This document shows, piece after piece, positions 60,071 to 64,000 of a DNA stretch of 64,000 bases. The translations under genes were made by a program, and so were the position numbers. The notes below the pieces were generated by a model. It searched no databases. It was not told the DNA's origin and saw nothing but the letters and a program-made list of their open reading frames with translations. Numbering within the stretch: the stretch's first letter is position 1; every line of letters begins with the position of its first letter. Source of the stretch: Comamonas testosteroni (lineage in GTDB: Bacteria; Pseudomonadota; Gammaproteobacteria; Burkholderiales; Burkholderiaceae_C); the NCBI RefSeq assembly GCF_030505195.1, contig NZ_CP129672.1, positions 2,390,501 to 2,454,500 of the forward strand, read 5' to 3'.

Positions 60071-61000
60071 ATGGTGACTAAGAAACCCAAGGGCCTGGGA
60101 CGTGGTCTGGAAGCCCTGCTGGGCCCCAAGGTCAGTGAAGCAGAGCAGGCCGCTGCGAGCGGGTCTCAGGTCAATCTGCCGAGCACGCTGGCACTCAATG
60201 TGATGGTGGCCGGCCAGTACCAGCCGCGCACCCGCATGGACGAAGGCGCCTTGTACGAGTTGGCCGAGAGCATCAAGGCCCAGGGCATCATGCAGCCGAT
60301 CCTGGTGCGCCAGCTCTCCAGGGGCGACAACGCCGGCAAGTACGAAATCATTGCCGGCGAGCGGCGCTTCCGTGCCGCGCATATCGCGGGTCTGTCCGAG
60401 GTGCCGGTGCTGGTGCGCGAGGTGCCCGACGAGGCGGCGGCGGCCATGGCGCTGATCGAGAACATTCAGCGCGAAGATCTGAACCCGCTGGAAGAGGCGC
60501 AGGGTCTGGCCCGCCTGGTCAAGGAGTTCGGCCTGACCCACGAGCAGACCGCGCAGGCCGTGGGCCGCTCGCGCAGCGCTGCCACCAATTTGCTGCGCCT
60601 GCTGAATCTGGCCGAGCCCGTGCAGACCATGCTGATGGCCGGCGATATCGACATGGGCCATGCGCGGGCGCTGCTGACGCTGGACCGGGCCACCCAGATC
60701 ACGGCAGGCAACCAGATCGCGGCCAAGAAGATGTCGGTGCGCGAGGCCGAGTCGCTGGTCAAGAAGATCGGTGCCGAGTTCAATCTGACGCGCCAGAAGG
60801 CCAAGAAAGATGGCAAGTCGCGCGACGTGAAACGCATTGAGGAAGAGCTGTCCGACCTGCTCACGGCCGATGTCGAGGTGCGCATCAAGAAGACCGTGCG
60901 CCGCCATGGCAAGCAGCAGGAAATGGGCGAGATCGCCATCCAGTTCGGCTCGCTGGACGAGCTCAACGGCCTCATCGAAAAGCTGCGTGGTGAAGCCTGA
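60071..61000 (+). CDS. parB: Chromosome partitioning protein ParB (Spo0J)
   Basis: CTPase clamp that loads at parS and spreads. The 309-residue product has the N-terminal basic ParA-interacting segment (KKPKGLGRGLEALLG), the CTP-binding ParB domain with GERRFRAAHIAG and ENIQREDLNPLEEA, the HTH around GLTHEQTAQAVGRSRSAATNLLRLL and a C-terminal dimerisation domain. Five parS-type sites lie within 11.4 kb upstream of the gene. The start is ATG 60071. Confidence 0.97.
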   Translation: MVTKKPKGLGRGLEALLGPKVSEAEQAAASGSQVNLPSTLALNVMVAGQYQPRTRMDEGALYELAESIKAQGIMQPILVRQLSRGDNAGKYEIIAGERRFRAAHIAGLSEVPVLVREVPDEAAAAMALIENIQREDLNPLEEAQGLARLVKEFGLTHEQTAQAVGRSRSAATNLLRLLNLAEPVQTMLMAGDIDMGHARALLTLDRATQITAGNQIAAKKMSVREAESLVKKIGAEFNLTRQKAKKDGKSRDVKRIEEELSDLLTADVEVRIKKTVRRHGKQQEMGEIAIQFGSLDELNGLIEKLRGEA

Positions 61001-61529
61001 GTGCCTGACCACGCCAAGGCTGATTCTGCGGCAATGGACGCCGCAGGATTTGCCGGAGTTTGCCGCGCTCAATGCGGACACGCAAGTCATGCGCTACTTC
61101 CCAAGCGTGCTGGACAGACAGGCCAGCGATGCCCTGGCCGCCAAGGCCGAGGCGTTGATTGCCGAGCGTGGCTGGGGATTCTGGGTAGCGCAGGATAGAG
61201 CCACCGGGCATTTGGCAGGAATGATTGGCTTGCACACTCCCGCAGCAGAGCTACCGTTTTCGCCCTGCGTGGAAGTGGGCTGGCGGCTGGCGCGGCCATA
61301 CTGGGGCCAAGGGCTGGCGACAGAGGGCGCAAAAGCCGCGCTGGATTTTGCGTGGAATGAGCTGCAACTGGATGAAGTTGTGGCGTTCACGGCGGTGCCG
61401 AACAAGCCCTCACAGGCCGTAATGCAGCGCCTGGGAATGCAGCCCGATGCGCAGACATTCATGCACCCTGATCTGCCAGCCGGGCACGCGCTGGCTGAGC
61501 ACTGTCTCTACCGTATTCGCCGCAGCTGA
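60990..61529 (+). CDS. GNAT-family N-acetyltransferase (RimJ/RimL-like)
   Basis: About 179 residues. TPRLILRQWTPQDLPEFAALNADTQVMRYF at the N-terminus and GWRLARPYWGQGLATEGAKAALDFAW (acetyl-CoA binding Q/RxxGxG/A variant) define the family; NKPSQAVMQRLGM follows as in RimL relatives. The start is probably GTG 60990 (or 60987), overlapping the end of parB by about 11 bases, since no ATG fits. Substrate unknown. Confidence 0.82.
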   Translation: MKPECLTTPRLILRQWTPQDLPEFAALNADTQVMRYFPSVLDRQASDALAAKAEALIAERGWGFWVAQDRATGHLAGMIGLHTPAAELPFSPCVEVGWRLARPYWGQGLATEGAKAALDFAWNELQLDEVVAFTAVPNKPSQAVMQRLGMQPDAQTFMHPDLPAGHALAEHCLYRIRRS

Positions 61530-61534
61530 TGCTG

Positions 61535-61567
61535 CAAAAAAGGGCATCCAGATGGATGCCCTTTTTT
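61535..61567. terminator. Bidirectional terminator GNAT gene / aldolase gene
   Basis: Stem GGGCATCC (61542-61549) with GGATGCCC (61554-61561), A run before and T run after; between converging genes. Confidence 0.88.
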
Positions 61568-61584
61568 GATTCCGGGGCGGTGTT

Positions 61585-62358
61585 CTAACTGCAATAGCCG
61601 GGGTCGATTCGGTCGAGCTTGCGCAGCAGTGCGGGCCAGGCAAACTGGCCGCCCATGCCGCCGGTCTGCACCTTCATGGCATGGGCGATGCCTTGCAGGA
61701 TCTGCGGGTCGACCTCGGTGAGTTCGGTGCCACCGGACTGGGCCGCGATCTGGATCTGGCAGGCGGACTCGAAGACGTACATGGACAAAAAGGCATCGGC
61801 AATCGTGGGGCCGCAGGTCAGCAGGCCGTGGTTGCGCAGCATGAGGAAGTTGGCCTTGCCCATGTCGGCCAGCAGACGCGGCTTCTCGTCCTCGCGAAAG
61901 GCCACGCCTTCGTAGACGTGATAGGCCAGGGACCCCAGGACAAAGGTGCTTTGCTGGCTGATGGGCAGCAGGCCGTTCTTCTGGGCTGCCACGGCCACGC
62001 CGGCGCGCGTGTGGGTATGGATCACGCATTGCGCGTCGGCGCGTGCCTCATGCACGGCGCTGTGGATGACGAAGCCGGCCGGGTTCACGGGAAAGGGCGA
62101 GTCCATGAGCTTGTTGCAACCCAGGTCCACCTTGATCAGCGAGGAGGCGGTGATCTCGTCAAACATCAGCCCGTAGGGGTTGATGAGGAAGTGATGCCCG
62201 GGGCCCGGCAGCCGCGCGCTGATGTGGGTGAAGACCAGATCGCTCCAGCCGTACAGTGCCACCAGCCGGTAGCAGGCGGCCAGGTCCACGCGCAGCTGCC
62301 ATTCCTCGGGGCTGACCAGATGCTGCACGCTGGGGATGTTCAAGGGCTCTTGGCTCAC
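61585..62358 (-). CDS. Class II aldolase/adducin-family protein
   Basis: A 257-residue metal-dependent enzyme of the fuculose-phosphate aldolase fold. The zinc ligands are visible as HTHTRAG (two His) and, later, His in NHGLLTCG; the start is LRVDLAACYRLVALYGWSDLVFTHISARLPG. Family members act as aldolases, epimerases or dehydratases on sugar phosphates or related acids, and which applies here is open. It has CGGAGAG-like sequence a few bases before the ATG 62358. Monocistronic. Confidence 0.86.
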   Translation of the reverse strand: MSQEPLNIPSVQHLVSPEEWQLRVDLAACYRLVALYGWSDLVFTHISARLPGPGHHFLINPYGLMFDEITASSLIKVDLGCNKLMDSPFPVNPAGFVIHSAVHEARADAQCVIHTHTRAGVAVAAQKNGLLPISQQSTFVLGSLAYHVYEGVAFREDEKPRLLADMGKANFLMLRNHGLLTCGPTIADAFLSMYVFESACQIQIAAQSGGTELTEVDPQILQGIAHAMKVQTGGMGGQFAWPALLRKLDRIDPGYCS

Positions 62359-62511
62359 GGGCGACTCTCCTTCATCGTTGATCCGATGAATGTAGACACT
62401 CGTGCACCGGCGGTCTGTTGGCTAGGCGACAGAACCCTGCAAACGCGGGCGAGGCCGGTTCGGATCAGGCGCGGTGGCAATACCCGTGGGAGATGTTGGC
62501 CCGAGTCTGGA

Positions 62512-62543
62512 AAATAAAAAAGGAGCTTGCAGCGCAAGCTCCT
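62512..62543 (-). terminator. Terminator of the M20 peptidase gene
   Basis: Stem AGGAGCTTG (62521-62529) with CAAGCTCCT (62535-62543). On the minus strand it is followed by TTTTTATTTT, so it ends the gene transcribed from 63891. About 65 bases separate it from the stop; that interval holds the dispersed repeat at 62588. Confidence 0.82.
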
Positions 62544-62587
62544 GTTGATTTTCAGATTGTTTCTGTATTGAAACTGAAGCTGATAAA

Positions 62588-62607
62588 GCGCAAAAAGCTA
62601 TCAAAAA
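62588..62607. repeat. Second copy of the dispersed intergenic repeat end
   Basis: GCGCAAAAAGCTATCAAAAA, 18 of 20 bases the same as 48237-48256. It lies directly after a gene in both cases. Shorter GCTATCAAAAA copies occur at 6904-6914 and, in part, near 4125-4136. Confidence 0.55.
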
Positions 62608-62610
62608 CGA

Positions 62611-63891
62611 TTACTTGATCTGGCCACGCGACAGGTCCTGGATCATGCGGGCGGCCAGATACAGGCGCGGTGCGATGGTGTTGAGCTGCACATATTCGGC
62701 ATCGTTGGAATGCGCGCCATGGCCCGACAGGCCGAAGCCCTCGATCACGCCGCCCTTGGCCTTGAGGGCCGCGAAAGCCGCATCCGTGCCGCCGCCCGAG
62801 GCCTTGTCCATGACCTTCATGGGCAGCTTCAGCTCCTGCTCATAAATGCCCTGGGCATGGGCCGCCAGCTTGCGCGCCGTGGCATTGGCCTCCAGCGGCG
62901 GGCGGCGCACTTCGAACTTCAGCTCCACCTTGCTGGCGGCGAGCAGCTTGTTGCCGATCTTGTCCTGCATGGCTTTTTCCAGCGCCGTGAAGTCGGCCAC
63001 GCGCAGCGCACGGGCATCGGCCTGGGCCGTGGCTTCGGCGGCAATCACATTGCGGTTGGTGCCGGCCTTGGACACCGTCCAGTTGAGCTTGAGGCCGTCC
63101 TGGGGCTGGGACAGATCCTTCATCTGCAGCAGCTGATGCGAGAGCTCGTACAGCGCATTCACGCCGTCTTCGGGCTTGGCGCCCGCATGCGATGCCTTGC
63201 CGGTGACCTTGAGGTAGGCGGCGCCGATGCCGCTGGTGGCCAGGCGCAGGCTGCCGTCGTTGCCGCCGCCTTCAAAGCTGAACACGGCGTCCTGCTCGGC
63301 CCCCAGGCGGGTGATGGTGCTGCGGGCTCCGGGCGAGCTGATTTCCTCGTCGCCGTTGATCAGCACCGTGAGCGTGCCGTAGTCCTCGATGCCCAGCTTC
63401 TTGAGCAGGGGCACGATATGCATGATCAGGGCCACGCCCTGCTTGTCATCGGCAATGCCCAGGCCATAGGCCTTGTCGCCGTCGATGCGAAAGGGCTGCT
63501 CCTTGAGCATGCCGGGCAGATAGACGGTGTCCATGTGCGCGATCAGCATGATGCGGCTGCTGCCCTTGCCCTTGAATTCGGCATGCACCATGGGGCCGAC
63601 TTTCTCGGGCGTGTCATCGAGGCGGTAGATGTCGCTGGGCTCGATCACCTCGACCTTGCCGCCCTGCGCGCGCAGCTTGCCGGCGATGTACTCGGCAATC
63701 TTCTTCACGCCCGCCACATCCTTGCTGCCGGACTCGATATGCACCAGATCGCGCAGCGTATCCAGATAGGGCTGCTGCTCCTTTTTCGCATGCTCCAGCC
63801 ATTCGGCCTGAGGGGCAGCCTGGGCGGAGCCGAAGGCCAGCACCAGGGCCAGGGCGCGCAGCAAAGGGGCAGAGGGCGTGTTCCAACGCAT
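62611..63891 (-). CDS. Exported M20-family peptidase (glutamate carboxypeptidase type)
   Basis: A 426-residue zinc peptidase with a signal peptide (RALALVLAFGSAQA). Metal ligand regions are ordered as in carboxypeptidase G2: LIAHMDTVY with the first His and Asp, then GLGIADDKQG, the catalytic Glu pair in INGDEEIS, and the late His in SGHGAHSNDAEY. The dimerisation lid lies in the middle. Such enzymes release C-terminal glutamate from peptides or folates in the periplasm. ATG 63891 has AAGGAG upstream; the frame is open to 63960 without support. A terminator lies 70-100 bases beyond the stop. Confidence 0.88.
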   Translation of the reverse strand: MRWNTPSAPLLRALALVLAFGSAQAAPQAEWLEHAKKEQQPYLDTLRDLVHIESGSKDVAGVKKIAEYIAGKLRAQGGKVEVIEPSDIYRLDDTPEKVGPMVHAEFKGKGSSRIMLIAHMDTVYLPGMLKEQPFRIDGDKAYGLGIADDKQGVALIMHIVPLLKKLGIEDYGTLTVLINGDEEISSPGARSTITRLGAEQDAVFSFEGGGNDGSLRLATSGIGAAYLKVTGKASHAGAKPEDGVNALYELSHQLLQMKDLSQPQDGLKLNWTVSKAGTNRNVIAAEATAQADARALRVADFTALEKAMQDKIGNKLLAASKVELKFEVRRPPLEANATARKLAAHAQGIYEQELKLPMKVMDKASGGGTDAAFAALKAKGGVIEGFGLSGHGAHSNDAEYVQLNTIAPRLYLAARMIQDLSRGQIK

Positions 63892-64000
63892 AGAAATTCT
63901 CCTTGAGGGGGCGGACCGCTCCCGGATAGGGCCGCGGCAAGACAAGGCGGCGTGATGCACCGCTCAGGCAATTCAGCTTAGCAGCCGTGTTTGCGGCCTC

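Overview
The window reads as a chromosomal segment around the replication origin of a high-GC betaproteobacterium of the Comamonadaceae. A Comamonas-type genome is the best guess, judging from protein similarity recalled from memory and from gene order. It holds the ribosomal protein L34/RNase P/YidC cluster, dnaA-dnaN-gyrB, mnmG-rsmG, parA-parB and five copies of the ParB binding palindrome parS. No rRNA, tRNA or CRISPR array was seen.

Layout. 1-4.4 kb: 3' part of aidB, an acyl-CoA synthetase, a tyrosine phosphatase and a 51-residue lipoprotein. 4.5-10.1 kb: malic enzyme maeB (-), a frameshifted phosphoethanolamine transferase gene (-), and mnmE (+). 10.2-19.7 kb: an accessory island between the convergent 3' ends of mnmE and yidC. 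It is bounded by an imperfect 23-bp direct repeat and starts with an integrase remnant. Its left half is decayed (integrase, ICE-like fragment, IS5-family transposase). Its right half is an intact six-gene cluster that looks like a microcin V type bacteriocin system: JmjC/cupin oxygenase, small membrane protein (candidate immunity), double-glycine-type precursor, HlyD-like adaptor, peptidase-containing ABC exporter and TolC-like outer membrane channel. The oxygenase inside such a cluster is the most novel item here.

19.9-28.7 kb: yidC-yidD-rnpA-rpmH (-) diverging from dnaA-dnaN-gyrB (+). 28.9-31.7 kb: a MerR regulator, an MFS exporter, an exported RidA-like protein and a lipoprotein, with similar dyads before the regulator and the exporter genes. 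31.9-40.9 kb: a GST, a YkgJ-like protein, and a tripartite HME-RND metal efflux operon with its two-component system (-). 41-45.5 kb: dinG flanked by two AT-rich non-coding stretches with many DnaA boxes. The right one also carries TAG-repeat modules, and hand-counted G/C samples change sign across this interval, so oriC probably lies here, about 20 kb from dnaA.

45.5-64 kb: pagL, a Spy/LTXXQ-like periplasmic protein, rdgC, thiolase bktB, cueR-copZ, a chemoreceptor, an old yellow enzyme, a GST, an FMN reductase, mnmG-rsmG, a LysE exporter, parA, a small hydrolase, parB, a GNAT acetyltransferase, a class II aldolase-like protein and an exported M20 peptidase. The parS sites between 49.7 and 59.5 kb, the parAB genes and the putative origin together form the chromosome segregation region. 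Family calls come from motifs and remembered relatives; no database search was run.
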